Shown: positions 17,338-27,123, numbered from the stretch's first letter. The stretch: 64,000 nucleotides of DNA from Desertivirga brevis (GCF_017355835.1 NZ_JAFEWF010000002.1:310001-374000), one strand, 5' to 3'. Made by a program: numbers and translations. The notes: generated by a model not told the origin, from the letters alone.

Positions 17338-17623
17338 CACGAATTGAACGGATTAGACGAATTTACACGAATCATAGCGTCTAAAAAGAGAGAACACTAA
17401 TTTAAAAGTTGTCACTAGTTTTACGAATTACACGAATTACACAAAGCTTAGCGCGTCAGTCAGAATGATAGGTCTGCATTTGGATTCCTGCTATTCGTAT
17501 TAGGCCGCTTTACAGATTCGTGTAATTCGCGTAATTCGTGCTTTTTCCGTTCGTGCTGTTTGTAAATATCTTTAGCGCTACGTCAGGAATTCGTGAAAAT
17601 TCGCTTAATCCGTGTAATTAGTG
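17338..17623. repeat. Nested long inverted-repeat element (ACGAATTAC units)
   Basis: Outer arms 17338-17372 and 17589-17623 are inverted repeats matching at 29 of 35 positions. Inner arms 17423-17442 and 17520-17539 match at 19 of 20. All four are built from ACGAATTAC-like units, which recur in direct or inverted orientation throughout. The element fills the gap between two convergent genes exactly: it begins 4 nt after one stop codon, and its right arm overlaps the last codon and stop of hisS. It could form a large cruciform or act as a transcription end signal for both genes. No coding potential is seen. Confidence 0.75.
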
Positions 17624-19003
17624 TTTTACTTTCTTTATTATCTCTTCAATCCTTAATTTCTGCTGTTCCCCACTCTTCATATCTTTTAAACTCAACTCGC
17701 CTGATTGCATCTCATCACTACCAATAAGGATCACATAGGGGATGTTTTTTCCATCTGCATAACCCATTTGTTTTTTCAGTTTTGCTGAAGAAGGGTAAAG
17801 TTCTGCGGCTATTCCTGCTGATCTTAATTGTTGTAATACAGGTAATGCATACGCCTCTGCTTCCGAGTCGAAATTGCTGATTAGAACTTTTGTTGTTTCT
17901 TCTGCACTTTCAGGGAATAATTTCAGCTCTTCTAATACGTCGTAGATCCGATCAGCACCGAAGGAGATCCCGGCACCGGTAAGGTTTTTTAAACCGAACA
18001 TTCCGGTAAGGTCGTCATAACGGCCACCGCCACCAATACTTCCCATGGCCACTTCATTGGTTTTTACCTCGAAGATCGCGCCTGTATAATAGTTTAGTCC
18101 TCGGGCAAGGGTGATATCAAGTTCAAGTCTTTTGTTTGAGGAAAGGATTTGTGCATCAAGAGCGGAAATATATTTGAAAATAGATTCAATCTCTGCAATT
18201 CCTTTTAATCCTGTTTCTGACTCTTGCAAAACTGTTCTTAAACTTTCGAGCTTTTCTTCGTTGCTGCCTTCCAGAAGAATTACCGGTTTCAGTTTTTCGA
18301 TATCTGCTTCTGTAAAGCCTCGCTCAATAAGTTCCTTTACAACCCCATCTAAGCCTATTTTATCAAGTTTGTCGATAGCAACTGTCATGTCGACGATAAG
18401 TTCTGGTTTTCCAATGATCTCCGCAATTCCGGAAAGGATCTTGCGATTATTGATCTTGATGGTAAAGTCCTTCAAGCCGAATTTGCTTAAAGCCTCATTG
18501 TAGATTAACACGAATTCGGCTTCGTTCAATAGGCTTTCTGAACCCACAACGTCTGCATCGCATTGATAGAATTCCCGGTAACGGCCTCTTTGAGGGCGGT
18601 CTGCACGCCATACGGGCTGGATCTGAAAGCGCTTGAATGGGAATGAGATATCGTTCTGATGCATAACAACGTACCGGGCAAAGGGAACTGTCAGATCGTA
18701 ACGTAGTGCTTTTTCTGATATGTCAGAAATTAATGCGTTTGAATTATCTGGTGTTAATTTCTCTGGTTTTACTTTAGCCAGGTAATCACCAGAGTTTAGA
18801 ATCTTAAATATCAGCTTATCGCCTTCGTCTCCGTACTTTCCGGTCAAGGTATTCAGATTCTCCATGGAGGGAGTTTGAATCTCTTGATAGCCGAACTTCT
18901 TAAAAACAGACTTAATGGTGTCGAAAATGTAATTCCTTTTCACCATTTCTGAAGGTGAAAAGTCTCTAGTGCCTTTTGGAACAGAGGGTTTAATGGTCGC
19001 CAT
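17618..19003 (-). CDS. hisS: Histidyl-tRNA synthetase
   Basis: This 461-residue class II aminoacyl-tRNA synthetase charges tRNA-His. Visible are PKGTRDFSP at the N-terminus (about 9-17), motif 2 [19 protein letters not shown] (about 130-148), the histidine-binding [15 protein letters not shown] (about 301-315), motif 3 GISFGADRI (about 345-353), and a C-terminal anticodon-binding domain (about 368-461). The length fits the Bacteroidota form. The last codon and stop lie in the right arm of the inverted-repeat element downstream. A DinB gene follows 32 nt upstream of the start on the same strand. Confidence 0.97.
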   Translation of the reverse strand: MATIKPSVPKGTRDFSPSEMVKRNYIFDTIKSVFKKFGYQEIQTPSMENLNTLTGKYGDEGDKLIFKILNSGDYLAKVKPEKLTPDNSNALISDISEKALRYDLTVPFARYVVMHQNDISFPFKRFQIQPVWRADRPQRGRYREFYQCDADVVGSESLLNEAEFVLIYNEALSKFGLKDFTIKINNRKILSGIAEIIGKPELIVDMTVAIDKLDKIGLDGVVKELIERGFTEADIEKLKPVILLEGSNEEKLESLRTVLQESETGLKGIAEIESIFKYISALDAQILSSNKRLELDITLARGLNYYTGAIFEVKTNEVAMGSIGGGGRYDDLTGMFGLKNLTGAGISFGADRIYDVLEELKLFPESAEETTKVLISNFDSEAEAYALPVLQQLRSAGIAAELYPSSAKLKKQMGYADGKNIPYVILIGSDEMQSGELSLKDMKSGEQQKLRIEEIIKKVKH

Positions 19004-19035
19004 AGCGGCAAAAGTACAAAAAGTGTGAGGTTAAG

Positions 19036-19542
19036 TTACTGCAAATATTTCTCCTTCATTACTTGAATATGGTGTTTTGCGTGGCCTGCGATTATGTATA
19101 CCAGTGCTTTTGCGCTCATAGGATTACCGCTGGCATTGCCGATATAGGCCAATTGTTGCTCTGATAGAGAATCAATAAGGAAAAGAGTGGATCTTCGAAC
19201 TGCCTCAAACTCCTGGATAAGGTTCTCCATATCCAATTTACCAAACTCTGAATATTTCATGAATTCATCCTGGTCAAATCCAGGAAGGGGGGTAGTATCC
19301 TTACGCGAGATCCTTAACAGTCGATAAGCCATTATTCTTTCGGTGTCTATGATATGACCTAAGAGTTCTTTAACGGTCCATTTTCCTTCTGCATAAGCAT
19401 AATCAGCTTTAGCCAGGTTTGACCTTAAAAGGGTAGGAAAAGAAGTTTCCTGTTCTTTGATCTCTGAAATTACATCTTCACTTGCCGTATCAATATACCC
19501 TTGAAAGAATGCTCCATATTCCTCAGCTGTTGGTTTAGTCAT
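19036..19542 (-). CDS. DinB-family protein
   Basis: The 168-residue protein has the DinB four-helix bundle. WTVKELLGHIIDTERIM (about 54-70) and a C-terminal YIIAGHAKHHIQVM (about 149-162) provide the three metal-ligand histidines expected of the superfamily. Members are metal-dependent enzymes, often thiol transferases; the substrate here is unknown. Its start codon directly abuts the stop of the sensor kinase gene upstream, so the two are probably co-transcribed. It is the second DinB protein in the window and is not closely similar to the first. Confidence 0.85.
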   Translation of the reverse strand: MTKPTAEEYGAFFQGYIDTASEDVISEIKEQETSFPTLLRSNLAKADYAYAEGKWTVKELLGHIIDTERIMAYRLLRISRKDTTPLPGFDQDEFMKYSEFGKLDMENLIQEFEAVRRSTLFLIDSLSEQQLAYIGNASGNPMSAKALVYIIAGHAKHHIQVMKEKYLQ

Positions 19543-20760
19543 TTAACTGCTTTTTAGTATTATCCTGAATGTTGTTCCCTTACCATATTCTGAGTCTTTT
19601 ACAAAGATCTGTCCTTTATGGTAGTTCTCAATAATACGTTTTGTTAGTGAAAGTCCCAAACCCCAGCCCCGTTTACGTGTGGTATAACCCGGTTGAAATA
19701 CGGTTTCAAACTTCATCCTGGGAATGCCTTTCCCTGTATCTGACACATCTATGAAAACCTGTCCTTTAGCTAAATTCTCTGTAATGCGAATTTCTATTTT
19801 GCCAGTTCCCTCAATGGCATTTACCGCATTCTTAAGTAAGTTTTCGATCACCCAGTCGAACAAAGGTATATTTAAAAGTGCTTCAACCTGCTTGTCTCCA
19901 CTGATGATAAAGCTGATCTTGTCGCTTGCTCTGACCTTGAAATAATTAAGATAATCCTCAATAACGGTGAATACGACATGACTTTGGAGAATAGGTTTGG
20001 AACCGATTTTGGAAAACCGGTCGGCAACCATTTCAAGCCGTTTTATGTCGTTTTCCATTTCCAGCACCAGTGGATCCTCTTCGGCATCAAACTTTGACTT
20101 GATCAGTTCCGTCCAGGCCATTAATGAAGAAATTGGAGTTCCCAGCTGGTGAGCCGTTTCTTTAGCTAATCCGACCCATACGAGATCCTGCTCTGACCGC
20201 CTTGAGGAACTAAATACCAGGTAAGCTATGATCAGGAAAATTCCAATCACAGTTAATTGGATGGTGGGAAACACCCTCAGCTGTGTTAGTAATGATGAGT
20301 CTTTGTAGTAAACCGCCCACTTTGTTCCGTCCTGAAGGGAAATGATAATGGGAGGGTGTTGTGATTTCATCTCATTCAGCTGAGCTTTAAAATAGGCCGG
20401 GTCGTAAGTCTTGCGGGTATAGAGAGGGGATTCAAGGTTATTCTCGGCCTCGAGCGTATAATTAGTCTTTGTACTGTCTAAGCCCTTCCAATAAATGATG
20501 CTATCGCGTTCATCAACTACGATGGCAGGTACTGAAAGACTGTCACGGATTGAGTAGACGAAGGTGATGTACTCATCATTAATATCGGTTATCTCAAAGA
20601 TCTTCTTATTACTAATTGCCCAAACTTCTGCACGTGTGCGTTCTGCTGCGGAAATGCCTTTAACAAGATAGTTACTATACCAGATGGAAACCGCACCTAT
20701 AACAATGGCAAAGGCTAATAAGAGGAATTTCCATCGCCGCTTCTGTTCGTAAGGATTCAT
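19543..20760 (-). CDS. Sensor histidine kinase, orphan
   Basis: The 405-residue kinase has transmembrane segments at about 11-31 and 167-187 enclosing a periplasmic domain of about 135 residues. The phospho-acceptor region is LAKETAHQLGTPISSLMAW (His about 207). The ATPase domain carries ENLLKNAVNAIEG (N box), DTGKGIP (G1) and RGWGLGLSLTKRI (G2). No response regulator gene is adjacent, so its partner is elsewhere. Unusually for this phylum, a Shine-Dalgarno sequence (AGGAGG) lies 8 nt upstream of the ATG. It is followed without a gap by a DinB gene. Confidence 0.9.
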   Translation of the reverse strand: MNPYEQKRRWKFLLLAFAIVIGAVSIWYSNYLVKGISAAERTRAEVWAISNKKIFEITDINDEYITFVYSIRDSLSVPAIVVDERDSIIYWKGLDSTKTNYTLEAENNLESPLYTRKTYDPAYFKAQLNEMKSQHPPIIISLQDGTKWAVYYKDSSLLTQLRVFPTIQLTVIGIFLIIAYLVFSSSRRSEQDLVWVGLAKETAHQLGTPISSLMAWTELIKSKFDAEEDPLVLEMENDIKRLEMVADRFSKIGSKPILQSHVVFTVIEDYLNYFKVRASDKISFIISGDKQVEALLNIPLFDWVIENLLKNAVNAIEGTGKIEIRITENLAKGQVFIDVSDTGKGIPRMKFETVFQPGYTTRKRGWGLGLSLTKRIIENYHKGQIFVKDSEYGKGTTFRIILKSS

Positions 20761-20766
20761 ATCTCG

Positions 20767-20790
20767 CCCCTCCTTCCCCGAAAGGGGGAG
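20767..20790 (-). promoter_or_regulatory. Shine-Dalgarno site and short hairpin before sensor kinase
   Basis: On the minus strand AGGAGGGG (complement of 20767-20774) ends 6 nt before the ATG. It is preceded by and overlaps a 7-bp stem (20773-20779 with 20784-20790, 4-nt loop). The hairpin's 3' arm borders the ribosome site and could modulate translation. Confidence 0.45.
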
Positions 20791-20877
20791 TTCGTTAAAG
20801 CAGAATATTTTTGTAGCAAAATATTTAAGAGCATAAGCATCAATAGATCTATTAATTCCAACTTTAGGCTTATCGTC

Positions 20878-22998
20878 TTAATCTTTATATTCAACACCCA
20901 TATTATAGAAAAGGAAGGCAAACTTATCGGTTTGCTCTGCAATGATCTGCGCTGTTGATTTTCCAGCCCCATGCCCTGCTTTTGTTTCTATTCTGATCAG
21001 CACGGGGTTCGAACCCTTGTGATATTCCTGTAATCGTGCAGCAAATTTGAAAGAGTGAGCGGGTACTACCCGGTCATCATGGTCGGCCGTGGTAACAAGG
21101 GTTGCGGGGTAATTTGCTCCTGTTTTTAAAGCATGATATGGAGAGTACTGGTTCAAATACTCGAACATCTCCTTCGAATCTTCCGCGGTACCATAGTCGT
21201 AAGCCCAACCAGCACCTGCTGTGAATTTGTTGTAACGCAGCATATCCAAAACTCCTACAGCCGGTAAAGCAACTTTAAATAGTTCAGGCCTTTGCGTCAT
21301 ACAAGCTCCAACAAGTAATCCGCCATTTGAGCCGCCTGAGATGGCAAGGTAATCTTTAGAAGTATATTTGTTACTGATAAGGTATTCAGCTGCCGCAATA
21401 AAGTCGTCGAATACGTTCTGCTTTTGAAGCTTAGTACCTGCAATATGCCATTTCTCTCCGTACTCACCTCCACCACGAAGATTTGGAACAGCAAAAATGC
21501 CCCCCTGCTCAAGGAGGATAATATTTGCGGTGCTGAAGCTCGGAGTAAGACTGACATTAAAGCCTCCGTACCCGTATAATATCGTAGGGTTATTGCCGTC
21601 TAGCTTTAAACCCTTCTTATGCGTAATGATCATTGGGACCTTAGTACCATCCTTCGATGTATAGAACACCTGTTTGGATTCATACTGCTCAGGGTCGAAC
21701 TTAACTCCAGATTTTTTATAGACTTCTGATTTTCCGATTTCGATGGTGTATTTGAAGATGGTTGGCGGGTACACATATGAGGTAAATGTATAGTACAGCT
21801 CCTTTTCCTCTTTTTTAGCACCAAAACCTGAGGCTGTTCCTACTCCCGGAAGCGTGATAGTTCTTTCGAGCTTTCCCTGCATATCGTATTGTTGTACAAG
21901 GGAAGTAGCATCTTTAAGGTAATTAGCAAATATTTTGCCTCCACCGGTACCTGCATTCAAAACGTTCCCGGTTTCTCTAATAAAGTCTTTCCAATTAGAT
22001 GTAGCAGGACTTGCAGCATCTACCGTTACTACTTTATTGTTGGGGGCGTTGAGATTGGTAGTGATATATAATGTACTCCCAAGATTGTCAAGCACATCGT
22101 GTTCGTTCTTCATGTCATTGATAACATTGACGATCTTGCTTCCTGGCTTACTGAGGTCCTGAATGTACAGCTCGTTCCCTGTTGTTGAATTGGCAGCTGT
22201 AATAACCAGAAAACGCTCATCTTCAGTTATAGATCCGCCAATATATCTTCTTGGGGTAGTTTCCCCTCCAAAGATCAGCTTGTCTTCACTTTGAGAGGTG
22301 CCCAGCTTGTGGTAATAGAGTTTATGGTATTGGGTTAATCCGGAAAGTTCGCTTCCTGCCTTGGGTTTATCATAACTGCTATAATAAAAGCCATCGTTTC
22401 CTTTCCATGCAAGGCCGGAGAACTTTACATCAATCAGCGTTTGGCCTATTTGTGTTCTATCATCGGTTTTTATTACTATCACCTTCCTCCAGTCTGATCC
22501 TCCTTCGGAGATCTGGTACGCCGCAAGGCTTCCGTCCTTCGTAAATTCAATACCTGCTAAAGATGTTGTACCATCTGAAGAAAAAGTGTTTGGATCTAGA
22601 AAAACTTCCGGTTCCTTACCTTCTTCCTGGCGATAAAGTACAGCCTGATTCTGTAAACCATTGTTTTTAAAATAATAAATGTATTTACCCTCCTTGAAAG
22701 GAGCACTGTATTTCTCGTAGTTCCAGAGCTTTTCTAACCGTTGCTTGATCTTATCCCTGTAAGGTATCTTTGCGAGATAACCCTGGGTGACTTTATTTTG
22801 TTCTATTACCCATGCTTTAGTATCTTCCGCCTGATCGTTCTCAAGCCAGCGATACGGATCCTGAACTTCTTTGCCGAAATAAGTATCTTTTGTATTGTCT
22901 TTCTTTGTGTTTGGGTAACTGATCATCTTTTTGTTTGATTGTGCGCTTACGTTAAAAGTAACGCAGGAAAAAATAAATAGGATACCAAGTTTATTCAT
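20878..22998 (-). CDS. Prolyl oligopeptidase family serine protease (S9A)
   Basis: The open frame begins at 23016, but the Met at 22998 starts a proper signal peptide (MNKLGILFIFSCVTFNVSAQ), giving 706 residues. The N-terminal part opens with YPNTKKDNTKDTYFGKEVQDPYRWLE split across two strands of the usual POP start, and the middle forms a seven-bladed propeller. The C-terminal alpha/beta-hydrolase domain has the catalytic Ser in SGGSNGG (about 554-560), Asp in DHDDRVVPAHS and His in AGHGAG. It cleaves short peptides after proline and is probably periplasmic because of the signal peptide. It is separated from the kinase gene by 117 nt. Confidence 0.94.
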   Translation of the reverse strand: MNKLGILFIFSCVTFNVSAQSNKKMISYPNTKKDNTKDTYFGKEVQDPYRWLENDQAEDTKAWVIEQNKVTQGYLAKIPYRDKIKQRLEKLWNYEKYSAPFKEGKYIYYFKNNGLQNQAVLYRQEEGKEPEVFLDPNTFSSDGTTSLAGIEFTKDGSLAAYQISEGGSDWRKVIVIKTDDRTQIGQTLIDVKFSGLAWKGNDGFYYSSYDKPKAGSELSGLTQYHKLYYHKLGTSQSEDKLIFGGETTPRRYIGGSITEDERFLVITAANSTTGNELYIQDLSKPGSKIVNVINDMKNEHDVLDNLGSTLYITTNLNAPNNKVVTVDAASPATSNWKDFIRETGNVLNAGTGGGKIFANYLKDATSLVQQYDMQGKLERTITLPGVGTASGFGAKKEEKELYYTFTSYVYPPTIFKYTIEIGKSEVYKKSGVKFDPEQYESKQVFYTSKDGTKVPMIITHKKGLKLDGNNPTILYGYGGFNVSLTPSFSTANIILLEQGGIFAVPNLRGGGEYGEKWHIAGTKLQKQNVFDDFIAAAEYLISNKYTSKDYLAISGGSNGGLLVGACMTQRPELFKVALPAVGVLDMLRYNKFTAGAGWAYDYGTAEDSKEMFEYLNQYSPYHALKTGANYPATLVTTADHDDRVVPAHSFKFAARLQEYHKGSNPVLIRIETKAGHGAGKSTAQIIAEQTDKFAFLFYNMGVEYKD

Positions 22999-23134
22999 AA
23001 AAACCATCTGGAGCAATTATAATAACAAGCATAAGTAGTGAGGGGAACTATAAAAAACACCTCAGAAATACATAAAAACGCATCGTTTTGTTGCAAATTA
23101 CAATTTTCCTGACATCTTCGTACTTTTACCTCCG

Positions 23135-23932
23135 ATGCCCGAACGTAATAAAATTTATTTTGCTTCTGACTTTCATCTGGGAGTTGCTGATTATAAGCTA
23201 AGCCGCTATCGTGAAGATAAAGTGGTGAGATGGCTTGATACAATTAAAGAAGACGCAGCAGAACTATTCCTGGTAGGTGATGTTTTTGATTTTTGGTTTG
23301 AATATAAGCGTGCTGTTCCGAGAGGTTTTATCCGGTTTTTGGGAAAACTGGCTGAACTTTCTGACGCAGGAGTAAAGATCACGATGTTTAAAGGAAATCA
23401 TGATATGTGGATGTTTGGATACCTCACACAGGAACTGGGCATACAGATCATATCGAACGAACTTGTGATTGAACGAGGCGGAAAGAAGTTTTATATTCAT
23501 CATGGGGACGGTTTGGGACCGGGTGACGCGAAGTATAAATTTTTGAAGAAAATATTTAGAAGCGATCTGTGTCAATGGCTCTTTGCGCGACTTCATCCGA
23601 ACCTGGGAATTGGAATAGCCCTTTCCTGGTCGGCACACAGCAGAGCTACAGGTTTGAAAAAGGAAAGTTTTATGGGCGAGCAGCAGGAATGGCTGATCAC
23701 TCATAGCAAAGAGGTTTTGCAGAAAGAGCACTATGATTACTTTATTTTTGGACATAGACATCTTCCTATTGACATAAGTCTTCCTGCGAATTCGCGTTAT
23801 ATAAATCTCGGAGAATGGTTAGGGTATAATTCTTATGGGGTGTTTGAAAATGGAGAAATGTTCCTTCGTTTTTTTGAAAATCCTGAAGGTGTTCCTGCTA
23901 ACCATGTTTTAAGTGATGATGTTATAGGATAA
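23135..23932 (+). CDS. lpxH: UDP-2,3-diacylglucosamine diphosphatase, LpxH-like
   Basis: The 265-residue calcineurin-like metallophosphatase shows all metal-ligand motifs in order: SDFHLG (about 10-15), GDVFDFW (about 49-55), GNHDMW (about 87-92), HHGDG (about 121-125) and GHRHLP (about 208-213). The second and third match LpxH, which removes UMP from UDP-diacylglucosamine in lipid A synthesis. Bacteroidota carry this family as their LpxH-type enzyme. It begins 118 nt from the divergent peptidase gene and is followed after 2 nt by an envelope protein gene. Confidence 0.88.
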   Translation: MPERNKIYFASDFHLGVADYKLSRYREDKVVRWLDTIKEDAAELFLVGDVFDFWFEYKRAVPRGFIRFLGKLAELSDAGVKITMFKGNHDMWMFGYLTQELGIQIISNELVIERGGKKFYIHHGDGLGPGDAKYKFLKKIFRSDLCQWLFARLHPNLGIGIALSWSAHSRATGLKKESFMGEQQEWLITHSKEVLQKEHYDYFIFGHRHLPIDISLPANSRYINLGEWLGYNSYGVFENGEMFLRFFENPEGVPANHVLSDDVIG

Positions 23933-23934
23933 CA

Positions 23935-24759
23935 ATGAGATTTATACTGGCTGCTGGTCTGATTCTACTGATGAGCTTCTCTAAGGCTAGCTTGGTTACA
24001 GCCCAGTATAAGCTTCAATACACTTTTAAAATTGATACCCCGGCCGTTTCTGTCTGTATCGATAACCTTAATGATGTATATTTGGTTACCCCGGCAAATC
24101 AAATCTTAAAATACAATAATGCGGGAAAGCTACTTTGGAACTACAGTAATAAGGCTTTCGGTAAACTAGGATATATAGATGTGACTGACCCAATGCGGGT
24201 ACTGCTGTTCTACCCGGCCATCCAGCAAGCGGTTGTTTTGAACAACAACCTTAATGAAATAACGCGGTTTAGCTTTGCTGAGGATGCTTCAGGTTTGATT
24301 TCTTTAATAGCTACTGCAAATTCTAATGGCTTCTGGATTTATGATCAGTTGAACCAGCAGTTACGAAAACTAACAAATCAGTTTGGGAATGAACTGCAGT
24401 CGCTGAACTTATACCAACAGACCGGTTTTCCTCTTCAGCCTGCGATTATGCATGCTTCAGATCAAAATGTTTTTATTTATGATTCCAAACAAGGGATCAT
24501 GAAGTTTGACCGTTTTGGTAACTATTTAGCTACTATTAAGACCGGCACCATTAGCAGTTTCCAGGTTAGAGGTGATTTAATCTTTGTTCTAAGGGATAAA
24601 CAATGGGAATGTTACAAAGTGAACAGTGCCGAAAGGCATACTCTTTTTATTTTTGATGAAACCGTTTTGCAGGTAGGCGAGGGAAATAATCGACTAGCTG
24701 TATTAACTAACCAAGGTGTAAAAATCTATACTATCCTGAACAATGAAGAAGGAAAATAA
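23935..24759 (+). CDS. Secreted beta-propeller-like protein of unknown function
   Basis: The 274-residue protein has a signal peptide (about 1-23, ending VTAQ). Repeated short beta-rich segments of the form V(S/Y)xxDNLNDVYLV...ILKYNxxGKLLW recur about every 45 residues, as in NHL or PQQ-type propellers. I cannot assign an activity. It starts 2 nt after lpxH and overlaps the next gene by 17 nt, so the three are translationally coupled. Co-transcription with a lipid A gene suggests an envelope role. Confidence 0.7.
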   Translation: MRFILAAGLILLMSFSKASLVTAQYKLQYTFKIDTPAVSVCIDNLNDVYLVTPANQILKYNNAGKLLWNYSNKAFGKLGYIDVTDPMRVLLFYPAIQQAVVLNNNLNEITRFSFAEDASGLISLIATANSNGFWIYDQLNQQLRKLTNQFGNELQSLNLYQQTGFPLQPAIMHASDQNVFIYDSKQGIMKFDRFGNYLATIKTGTISSFQVRGDLIFVLRDKQWECYKVNSAERHTLFIFDETVLQVGEGNNRLAVLTNQGVKIYTILNNEEGK

Positions 24760-25768
24760 GTGGTTATCCATAGTCTTTGTGATGTTGATCCAATCTGCCT
24801 TTGCTCAAAAAGCAGGCAGGATTAGAATTACGGAAGAAAAAGATAAGCAACGTTTGGATGTGCTGATCAACGACAGCCTTTTTACCTCTTTGCTTTATGC
24901 AGATAGTTTGAGGAAGCATGTTCTTTACCCTGTAAATGCTTCTGGTGGTATTACTGTCACACGCGGTTATCCCCTGAAACCTCAAGTCGGCGATCAGGTT
25001 GATCATCCTCATCAAATAGGGGTATGGTTCAATTATGGAGATGTTAACGGTGCGGACTATTGGAACAACTCAACTAAGATAGATACCAATAAGAAGGCGT
25101 ACGGGACTATCAGGGTTAACAAAGTTTCTGTGGTTAAGACCGCTAACCGAAACCCGGGAATAAAGGTAAATGCATTATGGCTTAATCCCGGAGCAAAGCC
25201 CGTTATGGCTGAAGAGACAGTATATGCTTTTTCTGAAGAGGCAGGAGCAAGGTTAATCAGCAGAGAAACGAAACTAACAGCTTTGGTAGATGTTTCGCTG
25301 AAGGACAACAAGGAGGGGTTATTTGGAATGAGAGTGTCCCGGCAGCTTGAACATCCTTCAGATAAGGCGGTAGAGGTAATGGATTCAGCAGGGAGGCGAG
25401 CTAAGGTAGTTGAGAAAAATTTTACTACCGGGTTTTATGAGAGCAGCGGAGGAATATCAGGAGAAGCTGTGTTCGGAACACGAGCAGAATGGTTAAAGCT
25501 ATCGGGAAAAGTTGACAGCAAGGCAGTTACACTGATCTTGATGGACCACCCCCAGAACGTGAATTACCCAGCTTTTTTAATGTCAAGAGGATATGGACTA
25601 TTCGCATTGAACCCTCTCGGAGCTGAATTTTATACCAATGGAAAGGAGAAGTTGAACTTGATCCTCAAGAAAGGTGAGAGCAAAGTTTTCCGGCACGGGC
25701 TGCTTGTCGGTCATGAGCTAAGTAATGGTCAGATTGACTTACTCTATAAGAAGTTTAAAAAGAATTAA
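24743..25768 (+). CDS. DUF6807 (PmoA-like) secreted protein
   Basis: The 341-residue protein has a signal peptide (about 1-21, ending SAFA). It is typical of the DUF6807 family often labelled PmoA in Bacteroidota. The hallmarks are RGYPL followed by HPHQIGVWFNYGDVNGADYWNN (about 78-110, in two pieces) and a late DHPQNVNYPAFLMSRGYGLFALNPLG region. Relatives often occur in carbohydrate-utilisation clusters, and a link to methane oxidation is a naming artefact. The gene overlaps its upstream neighbour by 17 nt. Its function here is not known. Confidence 0.8.
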   Translation: MKKENKWLSIVFVMLIQSAFAQKAGRIRITEEKDKQRLDVLINDSLFTSLLYADSLRKHVLYPVNASGGITVTRGYPLKPQVGDQVDHPHQIGVWFNYGDVNGADYWNNSTKIDTNKKAYGTIRVNKVSVVKTANRNPGIKVNALWLNPGAKPVMAEETVYAFSEEAGARLISRETKLTALVDVSLKDNKEGLFGMRVSRQLEHPSDKAVEVMDSAGRRAKVVEKNFTTGFYESSGGISGEAVFGTRAEWLKLSGKVDSKAVTLILMDHPQNVNYPAFLMSRGYGLFALNPLGAEFYTNGKEKLNLILKKGESKVFRHGLLVGHELSNGQIDLLYKKFKKN

Positions 25769-25853
25769 ATAGAGTTTCGACTACCTGGAATGGACCTAAT
25801 TGAACGCTAAAGCCGAATCAATATTAGCTGCTCTGAAATTGGCTAAAAACCTG

Positions 25854-25949
25854 TACTTTTGTGCCCTTTGGAAATGGTGCGGCTCGGTCTATGCCTTAGG
25901 GTATCAATCCGGCAAGTAGGGACTGCACTGTTACTTATCAAATAATACC
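25854..25949 (+). promoter_or_regulatory. prfA promoter and structured leader with possible 23-codon ORF
   Basis: A -7 box TACTTTTG lies at 25854-25861. The leader contains an open frame 25874-25945 (23 sense codons, TAA stop) that ends 4 nt before the prfA ATG. It can also fold: GTGCGG near 25878 pairs with CTGCAC near 25923, enclosing a 5-bp hairpin around 25891-25904. Either could regulate prfA, but neither is proven. Confidence 0.35.
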
Positions 25950-27023
25950 ATGTTAGATAAATTAGAGGCAATAAAACTCCGTTGGGAAGAAGTAGAAAGG
26001 GATCTAAGCAATCCTGCTACTATGAGCGATATGAAGCGCTTTACCCAATTGAATAAAGAGTATAAAGACTTGGGTAAGATCGTAGATGAGTACAAAATCT
26101 ACAAAAATGTTGTTTCGAATATTGAGGCGAACAGAGAGATCTTATCTAACGAGAAAGACGAGGAACTTCGTGAGATGGCCAAGATGGAGATGGATGAGCT
26201 TGTTCCTCAAAAGGAAGAACTCGAGGAGAAGATACGGGTAATGCTTATTCCTAAAGATCCTCAGGACGCTAAAAATGCTGTATTTGAGATTCGTGGTGGA
26301 ACTGGAGGAGACGAGGCTGCACTGTTTGCTGGCGACTTATACCGTATGTACACCCGCTACTTTGAAAAGAAAGGTTGGAAAGTTGAGGTTGTTGATGTTA
26401 CTGAAGGTACTGCTGGTGGTTATAAAGAGGTTATTTTAAAAGTTTCTGGAGAAGATGTTTATGGTACCTTAAAGTATGAATCAGGTGTTCACCGGGTTCA
26501 ACGTGTTCCTGATACTGAAACGCAGGGCCGTGTGCATACATCTGCTGCTTCTGTTGCTGTATTGCCGGAGGTTGAGGAAGTGGACTTTTATCTAAATCCT
26601 GCAGATGTTGAGATGCAGACTTCCCGTTCGGGTGGTGCCGGTGGTCAGAACGTAAATAAAGTTGAAACTAAAGTTCAACTGACGCACAAACCAACAGGAA
26701 TGGTAGTTGTCTGCCAGATTGAACGTTCTCAGCTGGGTAACCGCGAAAGAGCAATGGAAATGCTTCGTAGCAGGCTTTATGACTTGGAGGTGCAAAAACA
26801 AACAGGAGATATTGCTGCAAAACGTAAAAGCATGGTATCTACTGGTGATAGGTCTGCAAAGATCCGAACATACAATTATCCTCAGGGACGTGTCACCGAT
26901 CACCGCATTGGATTGACTTTGTATAACCTCCCTGCTATTATGGATGGTGATATTCAAGAAATTATAGACGCCCTTCAATTTGCAGAAAATGCTGAAAAAA
27001 TGAAGGAAGGTCAGACAGTATAG
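25950..27023 (+). CDS. prfA: Peptide chain release factor 1
   Basis: The 357-residue class I release factor recognises UAA and UAG. The peptidyl-hydrolase GGQ motif is at about 231-233, in [13 protein letters not shown]. The RF1-type decoding-loop region is [16 protein letters not shown], with PDT at about 187-189 where E. coli RF1 has PAT. There is no in-frame stop or frameshift of the RF2 kind. The leader upstream has a short ORF ending in UAA, this factor's own stop codon. Downstream is a tRNA-Asp gene with its own promoter. Confidence 0.96.
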   Translation: MLDKLEAIKLRWEEVERDLSNPATMSDMKRFTQLNKEYKDLGKIVDEYKIYKNVVSNIEANREILSNEKDEELREMAKMEMDELVPQKEELEEKIRVMLIPKDPQDAKNAVFEIRGGTGGDEAALFAGDLYRMYTRYFEKKGWKVEVVDVTEGTAGGYKEVILKVSGEDVYGTLKYESGVHRVQRVPDTETQGRVHTSAASVAVLPEVEEVDFYLNPADVEMQTSRSGGAGGQNVNKVETKVQLTHKPTGMVVVCQIERSQLGNRERAMEMLRSRLYDLEVQKQTGDIAAKRKSMVSTGDRSAKIRTYNYPQGRVTDHRIGLTLYNLPAIMDGDIQEIIDALQFAENAEKMKEGQTV

Positions 27024-27072
27024 ACCGGCAAACTGAGGACGAAATTTACTTTTTAAAAATTTTCACTTTTTT

Positions 27073-27103
27073 TTGACAAGTAGAAATTAAAACCTCATAT
27101 TTG
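27073..27103 (+). promoter_or_regulatory. Promoter of first tRNA-Asp
   Basis: TTGACA (27073-27078), a 19-nt spacer and TATTTG (27098-27103) precede the tRNA by 20 nt. The second tRNA-Asp has the same elements at 27965-27970 and 27989-27994. Confidence 0.65.
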
Positions 27104-27123
27104 CAGTCCCAAAACGGGAGAAC

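Noticed and set aside
23264..23761. 165-residue frame on the minus strand opposite lpxH
   Set aside because: It is the shadow of a strongly supported metallophosphatase gene and has no signal or motif of its own.
26592..26978. 128-residue minus-strand frame inside prfA
   Set aside because: Antisense shadow of a conserved gene; no motif.
25950..27023. Release factor 2 instead of 1
   Set aside because: There is no internal frameshift, the decoding loop region is the RF1-type PxT (PDT) and the length matches RF1.
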